From: Parashewanella spongiae
GTDB lineage: Bacteria > Pseudomonadota > Gammaproteobacteria > Enterobacterales > Shewanellaceae
DNA length: 64,000 nt
Assembly: GCF_004358345.1 (NCBI RefSeq)
Contig: NZ_CP037952.1
Span: forward strand, 2,232,001-2,296,000
Reading direction: 5' to 3'
Positions 45,907-54,424 of the stretch are shown here, in pieces (positions within the stretch are counted from its first letter, which is position 1; each line of letters opens with the position of its first letter). A model generated the notes under the pieces. That model saw only the letters and a list, made by a program, of their open reading frames with translations. It made no database searches and was not told the origin of the DNA. The position numbers and the translations under genes are program-made.

Positions 45907-46916
45907 TCCGACCTTCCTGAGATAGTGTTACCACCAAATCGTTTTTGATAAGCGTGATAGCTCGCACCAACAGGTCTCAATGGACTGGCTAATGCTTGAC
46001 CTGCATAGTTCATATCACGGCGAACATTACGATATTGGTTGCGTAGTGTTGTTGGTCGCATTGAATGCAAACTGCTGGCAATTGCGCCATTGGCGGCAAT
46101 GGCTACGCCACCACCGAGCGCTGAGGCCATGGCGGGTATTTGTTTCATCACAAGAATGCAGAGCGCCAACACGATACACAGCATCGAGCTGTCACTTAAG
46201 GTGCTGATGGTGGAATGGTTATGAGCGATTTGCTCAAGATAACTGGTTGCAACCGAAGTCATTAGCTGACCAGAAGCAACACCAAGTAAAAGGATAAAAC
46301 CAAAGTTGAGCACCATGCCAAGCCAGCTTTCAAAGAATCGTTGTGTAGCCTGAAACAGCAAAAGCACAAAGAAAGCCGGACCGATGGCCAGAAGAATGCT
46401 GACCATGACTTTACTCAGTAAAATGAAGAACGCGACGATGAGTGTGAGACAACTGCCAATCAGCAACACTGCGATAGCAAGGAAATACATACCAAAGTTG
46501 CCATCCATCACGCCACCTTGTCGCCAAGCATTATCTGCAAGGGTAAAAATTTGACTGAATAGATGATCTAACAGTGTCGCTGCGTCTTGAGAATGACCGC
46601 CTGAAATCACAGAGGCGAGCAGTTGTGGTGTTTCACTTAAAAATCGGACGACGGTCTGATTGTAACGGCCGACAGTTAAACCAAGGGTTAAAATAAAGCC
46701 TATCCGTAGTATCCGATAATAGCCTTCTTGCAATGGCTGTTCACTGCGACCAAATATTAATGAATAGCCCCAAATGGCAACCCAGATAATCATCATGCTA
46801 GTAAATACGGGTACCAGAAATTCAATCATCCGCGCAGAGCCTTGCTGAACATAGTTGTTCAACGATTTATCAACCATGTGGAAGATGCTTTGGTAAAGAT
46901 TACTGGTGGCAGCCAT
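45903..46916 (-). CDS. virB6: VirB6/TrbL-family T4SS inner-membrane channel protein
   Basis: 337 residues with about six hydrophobic helices (VFTSMMIIWVAIWGYSLIF, FLAIAVLLIGSCLTLIVAFF, ILLAIGPAFFVLLLFQATQ, MLCIVLALCILVMKQIPA). The GPAFFVLLLF and conserved Trp in FFESWLGMVLNF are typical. The C-terminus is basic and cytoplasmic. RBS AAGGA. It lies between eexN and virB7. Confidence 0.9.
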   Translation of the reverse strand: MAATSNLYQSIFHMVDKSLNNYVQQGSARMIEFLVPVFTSMMIIWVAIWGYSLIFGRSEQPLQEGYYRILRIGFILTLGLTVGRYNQTVVRFLSETPQLLASVISGGHSQDAATLLDHLFSQIFTLADNAWRQGGVMDGNFGMYFLAIAVLLIGSCLTLIVAFFILLSKVMVSILLAIGPAFFVLLLFQATQRFFESWLGMVLNFGFILLLGVASGQLMTSVATSYLEQIAHNHSTISTLSDSSMLCIVLALCILVMKQIPAMASALGGGVAIAANGAIASSLHSMRPTTLRNQYRNVRRDMNYAGQALASPLRPVGASYHAYQKRFGGNTISGRSE

Positions 46917-46940
46917 AGCGCTAATCCTTCTTTATTAGCC

Positions 46941-47189
46941 TTAATGCCAATCAATCGGATGCAGCTCACCAGCACTTCGCTGGTTTGCTGCACGCAAGGC
47001 GTTAATACAGTTAGGTTGTTTGTGGTATTTGGCTGGATTATTGCTACACATTTGTAGGGTGCCATCGAGTTCTTGATTGTGTTTTAGAAACCAGCTGACA
47101 GTATGGACTGATTCAGTGGATGCTTTGTCAAAGCACGCGGTTAACGCTAATGAGCTGAACGCGATTATGGTTAGATATTGAATTTTCAT
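46941..47189 (-). CDS. eexN: EexN-type entry-exclusion lipoprotein
   Basis: 82 residues with lipobox SSLALTAC (Cys ~19). The following VHTVSWFLKHNQELDGTLQM...CSNNPAKYHKQPNCINAL matches the EexN pattern (TVDWY...C..NP......NC.NA), known from IncN/IncP-like systems where it blocks redundant transfer into cells that already carry the element. RBS AGAGG. It sits between virB5 and virB6, the usual place. Its last residues (SAGELHPIDWH) resemble the last residues of VirB5 (SAGELQPINWK). Confidence 0.8.
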   Translation of the reverse strand: MKIQYLTIIAFSSLALTACFDKASTESVHTVSWFLKHNQELDGTLQMCSNNPAKYHKQPNCINALRAANQRSAGELHPIDWH

Positions 47190-47227
47190 GAATACCTCTA
47201 CTTATCAATATCCGTCCTTGGTAAGTT

Positions 47228-47953
47228 CTACTTCCAATTAATAGGTTGCAATTCTCCAGCTGATTCCACCGCCATTTGGGTGATCCGCTGCTTCGATAAT
47301 GCTTCACTGGCCTTGGCTTGCGCACTTAACAGTTGTAACTTGGCTTGTTCGTTAGCCAACATGACGCCTTCAGCATCAATGCGAGCTTGTAAGTCTTGAA
47401 TGTCTTTTTGCTGTGGAGCATTATCGATGCGGCGAATGAGTCCCATTAGGTCGTTATATCTGGATTTAGTCTGCTGAAGTGATACTTGAGTTTGGCCAAA
47501 CCAGCGGCCACGATAGTGATTTACATCATCGAAGAGTCCAGCAATATCGCCGCCGAGTTTGAGTGTTTGGCTGTTGTGCAGCCCTTGCTGTTTAAGCGTG
47601 AGGTTTGGGTCGACTTTGACGCTAATGTCATAAACAGAGTCAATGGCGCCAGACATATGGCGAACACCGTTAATACTGCTCAGTTGTCGATTGGCCGTAT
47701 CAAGTTGACGTTTTAGCGTATCGATTTCAGTGAGTAGATGTTTCACTTGCACGATGTTCTGCTGCAAATTGGCCACATCAATCACTGGAAATGCATGACT
47801 ACTGAGTGGCACAAAGAGCATGATGATCATCAATCGTTTTAGTCTGTCATACCAACGAAAGTTGGTATCCAGTGCCTTTTTTCTAGTTAAAACAAAGCCG
47901 CTAGACTCCAGCTTAAAACATGCTGGAGTGACGGATATAAGCTGACTCTGCAT
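47228..47953 (-). CDS. virB5: VirB5-family minor pilin protein with repeat-encoded insert
   Basis: A periplasmic/pilus-tip T4SS component. ATG 47953 follows a strong GAGGTGGGAA site inside the virB4 end. The first residues MQSQLIS are followed by ~30 residues encoded by a palindromic repeat (VTPACFKLESSGF...), then the native signal core RLKRLMIIMLFVPLSSHA. The mature chain has the VirB5 helical heptads (VKHLLTEIDTLKRQLDTANR, LLSAQAKASEALSKQRI). 241 residues including the insert. An internal ATG at 47830 would give a normal signal peptide without the insert. Confidence 0.85.
   Translation of the reverse strand: MQSQLISVTPACFKLESSGFVLTRKKALDTNFRWYDRLKRLMIIMLFVPLSSHAFPVIDVANLQQNIVQVKHLLTEIDTLKRQLDTANRQLSSINGVRHMSGAIDSVYDISVKVDPNLTLKQQGLHNSQTLKLGGDIAGLFDDVNHYRGRWFGQTQVSLQQTKSRYNDLMGLIRRIDNAPQQKDIQDLQARIDAEGVMLANEQAKLQLLSAQAKASEALSKQRITQMAVESAGELQPINWK
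47846..47932. repeat. Palindromic repeat across the virB4 end and virB5 start
   Basis: Double hairpin: GTCATACCAACGAAAGTTGG / TATCC at one side, GACTCCAGCTT...TGCTGGAGTGAC at the other, with a ~30-nt spacer. It supplies the in-frame insert of virB5 and the last ~15 codons and stop of virB4 in another frame. Confidence 0.85.
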
Positions 47954-50339
47954 TTCCCACCTCGCTTATCTGCCAAGGCATCATAGTAAAGCGGCAACCA
48001 GTCCTCTGGATTGCTGCCGACTTCCTCGACCAAATCATGCACCAGTTTTACTTTGTCGGTAGTGCCTGAAATCACCGCAAGCTCATCGTCAAAGCCGCTT
48101 AAATCCAGCCCTGTTACTAAGCTTTCATGACCTTGTTTAACGATAAATTGTCGTGAGTTAGGTTGTAATTCAGTGTTAATGATTTCAAATTCTCGTTCGG
48201 TGAGGTTTAAGCCATCAATGTAATCTTCACGTTTGGCTTTAGGATTGGGCATCAAAATGAAAGTGGCGCATTGCTCAATTAAGGTGTGAGCAATTGGAGA
48301 GTTGAGTACATCTTTCGCTGACTGGGTGGCATACACCATAATGCCATTTTGTTTTCGAATGACTTTTTGTTTGTTTTGGGCTAAATCTTCAAAAAACTCA
48401 TCAGCCAGTAGTTTCCAAAATTCATCCATGATGATTTGCAGACGTCTTCCATCAATCAACTTTTCGATGCGATGAAACAAATACATGACAATGGGCGTTC
48501 TAACTTCTTCGCAGTCTAAAAAATCAGTCACATCGAAAGCCATCAGTTTTTGATTGCTGACATCCAGTTGGTCGATTTTGTTATCAAGTATCCATGCTAA
48601 TTCGCCTCCATCGCACCACTTTTGTAATCGAGCATGGCAGCCATCACTTTCAACCGGATCGAGAAACTCCAAGCAGCGGCTTAAGCGTCTAAATGGTCTT
48701 TCTAAACTCATGACGCCGTTTACTGCAGCAGCGAGTTCTTGCTGCTGATTATGTTTGAGTTCACCATCACAAAGTTTTGTAATTAATGCCGTTAAAAACA
48801 AACGATTTTCTGGTGTGTTCTCGATATGAAATGGATTAAAGCCTGTAGGTTTGCCCATTTGCAATGGCAGATACAATCCAGCACAAGCTCGAACGTATAT
48901 CTCTAACCCTCTGTCTTTATCAAACACGATTTGTGTTGGAGCGTATTTTTTACTCTGTGAAATTAGAAACCCTTGCAGCACGGTTTTACCTGAGCCTGAT
49001 GCACCAATTATCAAAGTATTCCCCAAAGCGCGATGCTCGTCCTTAAGCGGGACATCCTTATTGGAGGCATTACTTGCCACATGGTCACACAACACTTTGG
49101 GTGAGTTGCTCTGCTGGTGAGCTTTTAGCGTTATTCGTTTTGGCCGGATGGATAATTGTGTAAGCTGCAAAACCCTGCAAAGTTACGCGATGATATTGGT
49201 GAAGGTCTTGGCCTGTATCTGCTGTTTGATGGCAGTTGCGACCAAAAGGCGGCCGCCATTGCCCAGTCTTCACGAATAGGAATAATCGCGCTGTCTGCTA
49301 ACTCTGACTTTAATGATGAAAGGTTTTGGTCGAGTTGCGATAATGAGCTTGCCATAACCGTTAACACTAAATGATGTTCACCATACACAATGCGACCTGA
49401 TGTTAAGTCATCAAGACCATCACCAATGGCATGTACCTGTGAATGAGCTAGGTCTCCTGTGCTCTGCAAGCGGTTTTGCTGCCGGAGCAATAATTCTGTT
49501 GCTACAGGTTTGGATAAAAACTGAAAGCTTTGAGTTAGCACTAATTCAAATGGAGTTGATAACAATGCATTAAGCAAACCCGCTTCCGTGTTTTCTGGAT
49601 ATTCCGAAATCCCCAAACATGCACCAAAACGGGTTTGCGTAATACCTTTCAATGCAAACGTATCACCGCCAAATAATGGCCTGACTCGGCTAATGATTTT
49701 TGAAATGTCGGCTTTGGGGATAATGCGAGGCTGCCATTCACCATTAACAAGATAATCCAAGAAAGTCAGCACTTCAGAATAGAAATGGTCGTTTTTAAAA
49801 TAGATGTCTAATCGCTTGGGTTGATAAGCGCTTAGTGACGCCATAACTGTATCAACAATACTGTCTAACGCTTTAAGCGCTTTAACTTGCTTGTCGATTA
49901 ATTGCGTATGCTTAGCGCTTCGGCTCAACCAGCTTAATTTATTGTTTTCTCCAGTGGTATACACCACCGTTAGATAAAGTTCATTCACCATCAACTGACT
50001 TTGACAGACTTTTTTGGCGTATTTTTCGTTTAGCTTACGGTCAAACTCACAATCAAACGTCCCTTCCGGAAATACTTTATGCTCACGACGAATAATATGA
50101 GTCCAGAGGCAAGCGTTAGGGCTGCTAATATTTCGCAGCAACAAGTTGAATTGCTCTTTCCAAAGATTGATTTGCTCTGCATCTAAGGTTTCGTGTGGCA
50201 CACCTTTAAGCTTTATGACTTGCAGTAAATCACCATTGTGAGTATTCACAGTATGCTCATCAATATGAGTTTGAAATGGAATGAACTCAGCAACCGTATT
50301 TTCACGCTGCCATTCATGAGTTACAGCCTCTGCTGTCAT
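47887..50339 (-). pseudogene. virB4: VirB4 T4SS ATPase, frameshifted
   Basis: VirB4 powers pilus assembly. The N-terminal half (50339-49131) ends NFAGFCSLHNYPSGQNE-stop; the C-terminal half continues in the -1 frame, with overlap around 49131-49170. Catalytic landmarks in the second half are Walker A GASGSGKT, Walker B RLQIIMDEFWKLL and the ATQSAKDVL motif. Both halves are otherwise full length, so a single-base change split the gene. The site (CCAAAACG) is not a canonical slippery heptamer, so programmed shifting is unlikely. The last ~15 codons are repeat-derived. The start overlaps virB3 (ATGA). Confidence 0.88.
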
Positions 50340-50668
50340 GCGAGTTTCCTCTTTTTTATAATGGTTCTTTCACTAGCTCTTGTATTTGCAAATGGGCTGG
50401 CAGTAGCTGTACCAAAATGACGCCAACCTAACGATTTAGCTTTGGTTGAAAGCCATAATTGAATGAGTCGAAATTGTCTTGGGTCGCGTAAGCAAAGGCT
50501 ATACATGCCAATGTGAACAGGAATATAAAGCAGTAATGTGAGCGGATTTTTAGTGGCTATCATCACCATAGCGACTAAGCCGCCAGCGACAATAATGCCA
50601 TCTAAAGTCACGCCCCATTTCATCGCTGGACGAGTGGCCGCAACAAATAACGGATCTTGGTTATTCAT
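50336..50668 (-). CDS. virB3: VirB3-family T4SS protein
   Basis: 110 residues from ATG 50668 (GAGG upstream); an in-frame start at 50683 is less likely. PLFVAATRPAMKWGVTLDGI and RDPRQFRLIQLWLSTKAKS are typical VirB3 segments around two helices. An inner-membrane protein working with VirB4. It starts 11 bp after virB2 and ends overlapping virB4. Confidence 0.88.
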   Translation of the reverse strand: MNNQDPLFVAATRPAMKWGVTLDGIIVAGGLVAMVMIATKNPLTLLLYIPVHIGMYSLCLRDPRQFRLIQLWLSTKAKSLGWRHFGTATASPFANTRASERTIIKKRKLA

Positions 50669-50679
50669 AGTCAATATCC

Positions 50680-51054
50680 TCAAGAAACTGCAGAGATAAT
50701 GAGATCAACAATGGTTGCACCACCGAACACCAATACGATGCCAGCAATGTATTTGCCGCAGGTCTCGCCAGTAATTCTCCTGAACCAGGCTAGATAGCCT
50801 AAGATTGCAATTCCGATAATTGCAGCACTGCGAGCAATGCCATTGGTGAGCAAGTCCATCACCCAATCCACACCTTCAGTAATCGGGTTAGCAAACGCCA
50901 GTTCAGGCACAAAGAACAAAATGAGCAGTAAAAAAAGACGGGCAAACATCGCCCGAGAAGGTGGTTGTGGAAACTGTGCTGATTGAATGTTGAGTCGTGA
51001 GTTTACTTTTATCTTTGCACTCCAATCTCTTAACTGAGTTGAGCATAAAGACAC
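50680..51054 (-). CDS. virB2: VirB2-family major pilin precursor
   Basis: 124 residues from GTG 51054, which has AGGGA in front; a shorter start at 50949 is possible. A long basic leader precedes the signal core (LFLLLILFFVPELAFA). The mature pilin has two hydrophobic helices (GIARSAAIIGIAILGYLAWF, GIVLVFGGATIVDLIISAV). It is the first gene of the transfer operon; the ~250 bp upstream (to 51302) must contain its promoter. Confidence 0.85.
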   Translation of the reverse strand: MSLCSTQLRDWSAKIKVNSRLNIQSAQFPQPPSRAMFARLFLLLILFFVPELAFANPITEGVDWVMDLLTNGIARSAAIIGIAILGYLAWFRRITGETCGKYIAGIVLVFGGATIVDLIISAVS

Positions 51055-51302
51055 TTAACATCCCTGATAGCATCAAGCTGAATAAGTCGATTTCAGGATG
51101 CTTGCACCAAGACAAGAGACTGTAAATACTTAAAAGTAAAAATAATTTCAAATGTTGAAGAGAGTGTAAATATGTTGAATGTAGGAAAGTTTTAACTATA
51201 AGTTATCCATACAAACGAGCGTATTTTACAGTGGTCTTACCTTAATACTTCTGTTAATGTCAGGTTAAATAATAAGTTCGAATTTTTACATGGAGGTTTC
51301 GA

Positions 51303-51464
51303 ATGGGTATTTTAGAAAGCATTTTGGTTTTGTTAGGGCTAGTACCATCAATAGATCTTGCTGAGTCAATGTCACAGTCAAAAACGCTAACCATGATGGT
51401 TATTGTAGGTATTTGCTTTTTTAGTGGTTTCGCTTTTTTCTTGTACAAAATGGCAAATTTATAA
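51303..51464 (+). CDS. Small single-helix membrane protein
   Basis: 53 residues (MGILESILVLLGLVPSIDLA...) preceded by a strong GGAGG at 7 nt. One clear transmembrane helix, MMVIVGICFFSGFAFFLYKM. No family recognised. It is divergent from virB2 and just upstream of a broken DUF2750 gene. Confidence 0.55.
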   Translation: MGILESILVLLGLVPSIDLAESMSQSKTLTMMVIVGICFFSGFAFFLYKMANL

Positions 51465-51477
51465 TTGGCGCAACGTT

Positions 51478-51881
51478 ATGGATAATAAGAGAATTCACCC
51501 AAAAAAATAGAAAAATTACTTCAACTATCAACCGTTAAAAGATATGAATTTTTCATTCGTTATTGTGCTGACTTTGAAAATGTTTGGGGATTAAGTTCTG
51601 GAGCCGATAATTGGATTATTTACAATAAAGCGAATGGCGATGAAGTTTTTCCATTATGGCCGCATCTTGATTTAGCAAAGACCTGCTGTTACGACGAGCA
51701 CCTTGAAATGGGAGCAACTCCGCAATCAATAAGCTTGGAAGTTTTTATTGCAGAGTGTATTCCCGACATGAATTCACATGGCGTTAAATTTGTAATTTTC
51801 AGTAACTCAGAAGGAGAGGGCGTTATTGTGGATGGGTTAAAGGCTGAACTTGAATATAAAGCGCGTGCGGTGTGGGAATAA
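51478..51881 (+). pseudogene. DUF2750 family protein, frameshifted in a poly-A run
   Basis: ATG 51478 reads MDNKRIHPKK then stop. If the run of seven A at 51501-51507 had one more A, the frame would continue IEKLLQLSTVKRYEFFIRYC, with the DUF2750 landmarks VWGLSSGADNWIIYN, FPLWPHLDLAKTCC and GVIVDGLKAELEYKA, to a stop at 51881 (~134 residues). One missing base is the only defect seen; a sequencing error or phase-variable tract is possible. It is a paralogue of 6386-6757. Confidence 0.7.
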
Positions 51882-51954
51882 TGGATCACATTGAACGCTT
51901 AACTCCCATGATAGATTGGTTTTGGTTCACTAAAAGAAGTAACGAGTTAATTTA

Positions 51955-52164
51955 ATGAATCCATTTGTAATTAGTCGAATTAATACATCTGCTGGTATTT
52001 TTAGAATTTCAGGCAGAATTGTCCGTAATGAAACCACTGCTGATGTAATCGTTATTAATGAACTAGAAATTATGGGTACTGATGGATGGTTTGAATTGAA
52101 CATAGAAAAATCACAAGAAATAATTGATCAAATACTGCCAGAGATCAAGGCGCATTTATCTTAG
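51955..52164 (+). CDS. Small hypothetical protein
   Basis: 69 residues (INTSAGIFRISGRIVRNETT...), beta-rich with a helical tail (SQEIIDQILPEIKAHL). No family recognised. It is followed 10 bp later by the GFA-family gene on the same strand. Confidence 0.5.
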   Translation: MNPFVISRINTSAGIFRISGRIVRNETTADVIVINELEIMGTDGWFELNIEKSQEIIDQILPEIKAHLS

Positions 52165-52174
52165 AGGAATAAAT

Positions 52175-52585
52175 ATGTACGAAGGAAGTTGTCTTTGCGG
52201 TAATGTGAAATTCGAAATTCATACAGAAATAACCGATATTATTCACTGTCATTGTTCTTTATGCCGTAAGTCCAGTGGTACAGCCTACGCGACCAATGGT
52301 TTTGTTAATGCTGATAAATTTAACCTTGTGCAAGGTAAGAACCAGATAAATTTTTTTGAATTACGGCCTGGAAAGAAGCGGCATTTTTGTTTGAACTGTG
52401 CATCTCCAATCTTTAGCTCTAATGATTCTGATGTATCCAGAATTCGCATAAGATTAGGTGTCATAGACTCTCCGATCATGGAACGACCGCTCTCCCATAA
52501 TTTTGTAACTTCAAAAGCTTGTTGGGATAACCTTGATGACCAGTTGCCACGATACGAAGGATTAGAGCCAAGTCGATCAAAGTAA
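52175..52585 (+). CDS. GFA/CENP-V family zinc protein
   Basis: 136 residues from ATG 52175 (AGAGGAATAA upstream). The zinc ligands typical of the glutathione-dependent formaldehyde-activating (GFA) fold are visible: YEGSCLCGNVKFEI, CHCSLCRKSSGTAY and the later CLNCASPIF. The real substrates of most members are unknown. It is cytoplasmic. Confidence 0.85.
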   Translation: MYEGSCLCGNVKFEIHTEITDIIHCHCSLCRKSSGTAYATNGFVNADKFNLVQGKNQINFFELRPGKKRHFCLNCASPIFSSNDSDVSRIRIRLGVIDSPIMERPLSHNFVTSKACWDNLDDQLPRYEGLEPSRSK

Positions 52586-52646
52586 CCAAATTAATGATCG
52601 AACTTTAGGCTTTCTATGAAAATCAAAAGAATCACTTTAAGCATAT

Positions 52647-53438
52647 ATGACTAATAAAATTGTAGATTTATCAATTCAAGATGGCATAGCATTCGTGACG
52701 CTTAATCGTGCTGAAAAACATAATGCGCTAAATATGGATATGTTTTCTGCGATAGATAATGTTATCAAAACGGTCAGTAAAAATAAAAGTATTAGAGTGG
52801 TTATTGTTTCAGGTATGGGTGAAAGCTTTTGTTCCGGTTTAGACATTAAATCCGTTCTTTCAGACCGAAAAAGTGCCATTAAATTACTTTGGAAGTGGAT
52901 GCCTGGCAATGCCAACTTAGCGCAAAGAGTAAGTGTTGGTTGGAGACGATTAAATGTACCTGTCATCATGGCATTACATGGAAAGTGCTGGGGTGGAGGA
53001 CTGCAAATTGCGCTAGGTGCAGATTTTAGAATAGCCTCACCAGACTGCTCTCTTTCAATAATGGAAGCTCGATGGGGCTTGATCCCTGATATGGGCGGTA
53101 CAGTCTCTTTAACTGAATGCATGTCATGTGATCAGGCAATGAAACTGTCAATGACTGCTGAACCAATTGATGCACGATCAGCATTATCAGTAGGGCTCAT
53201 TACTGAAATATCTGAAAAACCTCTTGAATCTGCATCAGAATTAGCGAAAAAGCTGATTGAACGTTCGCCTGATACTAATCGAACGATCAAAAAAATGTAT
53301 CAAAATAGTTGGGGCTCAAATATTCGCAGAATGCTGGCTAAGGAAACTTGGAATCAATTGAAAATTCTAGTAGGTAAGAACCAGCGAATTACTGTAAAGC
53401 GAGAAAGGGGGGATGACAAAGCCAAGTATAAACTGTAG
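52647..53438 (+). CDS. Enoyl-CoA hydratase/isomerase family (crotonase) protein
   Basis: 263 residues. The crotonase fold shows FVTLNRAEKHNALNMDMF, the oxyanion-hole segments SGLDIKSVL and LHGKCWGGGLQIALGADFRI, and the acidic position in MEARWGLIPDMGG. The catalytic Glu pair is only partly conserved, so isomerase or another acyl-CoA reaction is possible. A basic tail (KRERGDDKAKYK) is extra. It is monocistronic; pathway unknown. Confidence 0.87.
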   Translation: MTNKIVDLSIQDGIAFVTLNRAEKHNALNMDMFSAIDNVIKTVSKNKSIRVVIVSGMGESFCSGLDIKSVLSDRKSAIKLLWKWMPGNANLAQRVSVGWRRLNVPVIMALHGKCWGGGLQIALGADFRIASPDCSLSIMEARWGLIPDMGGTVSLTECMSCDQAMKLSMTAEPIDARSALSVGLITEISEKPLESASELAKKLIERSPDTNRTIKKMYQNSWGSNIRRMLAKETWNQLKILVGKNQRITVKRERGDDKAKYKL

Positions 53439-53587
53439 AAAAAACAGTCAAAACAGACGTTAAAAGTTAGTGATGATTGTCAGAATACATTTTTCATTCC
53501 TAGATAGATTCAAAGAATTTAACTACTAGCTCTTTCGTTTATAAAGGTCTAAAATAAGTACTGATTTTAGACCTTTATTGGTGATAT

Positions 53588-53839
53588 ATGAGACAAATTT
53601 TAGCTGATTGTTCAGCAAGTATTTCTGAACTTAAACAAAATCCAACAGCATTGCTAAACGAAGCTGATGGTTCAGCAATTGCAATTTTAAATCATAACAA
53701 ACCTACGGCTTACTTAGTACCTGCTGAAACTTACGAGTATCTTATGGATGCTTTGGATGACGTTGAACTTGGTGAAATTGTCAAAGAAAGGCGAGCTGAT
53801 TTAACCCAGGCAGTAGAAGTAGATATTAATGACTTATAA
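53588..53839 (+). CDS. relB: RelB/Phd-type antitoxin
   Basis: 83 residues. SASISELKQNPTALLNEADG and AIAILNHNKPTAYLVPAETY are diagnostic of the Phd/YefM-RelB antitoxin family (DNA-binding N-terminus, toxin-neutralising C-terminus EIVKERRADLTQAVEVDI). The gene overlaps the toxin gene by 11 nt. The pair usually autoregulates; a short inverted repeat (TCTAAAATAAG...TTTTAGACC) lies just before it. Confidence 0.9.
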   Translation: MRQILADCSASISELKQNPTALLNEADGSAIAILNHNKPTAYLVPAETYEYLMDALDDVELGEIVKERRADLTQAVEVDINDL

Positions 53840-54113
53840 GTTAAAGTTTCTTCCTGCCGCACAAAAAGAGTGGGGTAAGTTGGGCGCTCCAATACAAAAA
53901 CAGTTTAAGAAAAAGCTCATAGAGCGATTAGAAAATCCGCATGTACCAGCAGCAAAACTCAAAGGCTATGAATCAGTTTATAAAATTAAACTCAGAACCG
54001 CAGGTTATCGACTGGCGTATGAAGTCATTGATGACGAAATTGTGGTCTATGTTCTGGCCGTTGGCAAGCGAGATAAGAATCAAGTTTATAAAAAGCTAGC
54101 TTCCCGCTGTTAG
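53829..54113 (+). CDS. relE: RelE-type mRNA interferase toxin
   Basis: 94 residues. YKLKFLPAAQKEWGKLGAPI, AAKLKGYESVYKIKLRTAGY-RLAYEV and VYVLAVGKRDKNQVYK are typical of RelE (ribosome-dependent mRNA cleavage), including the basic catalytic residues. It is preceded by its cognate antitoxin. The following ~300 bp (54114-54424) hold no gene or repeat that I can support. Confidence 0.92.
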   Translation: MTYKLKFLPAAQKEWGKLGAPIQKQFKKKLIERLENPHVPAAKLKGYESVYKIKLRTAGYRLAYEVIDDEIVVYVLAVGKRDKNQVYKKLASRC

Positions 54114-54424
54114 TGCTAGAGTAGGAGAGAGGTTTACCTCTAATGGCACTAGTATAGAAATATTTTTACCGAACGAAACACGTTTCTGGACAGAAATACG
54201 CTAGCCGACCAAGTTGGCAAGGGAGGAGCAAAACCAATTTACGCTCAATTTAATTATTTTTTTGAGTCTGAGATACAACTATGAGCTATGAAACGGCTCC
54301 CCTGTACGGTGGATATTTTTTTGTTATACATTTATAGAATGCCTTAAAGCTGAATATTTTTGTATTTATCATTTCAGTGCGTTATTTCTTAGCTTGTTAA
54401 TTCACTCACTTATTGAGTAATGTG

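Noticed and set aside
49131-49170. Programmed frameshifting to make full-length VirB4
   Set aside because: The overlap contains CCAAAACG, not a canonical X-XXY-YYZ heptamer, and VirB4 is not known to use frameshifting; a mutation or sequencing error is simpler.
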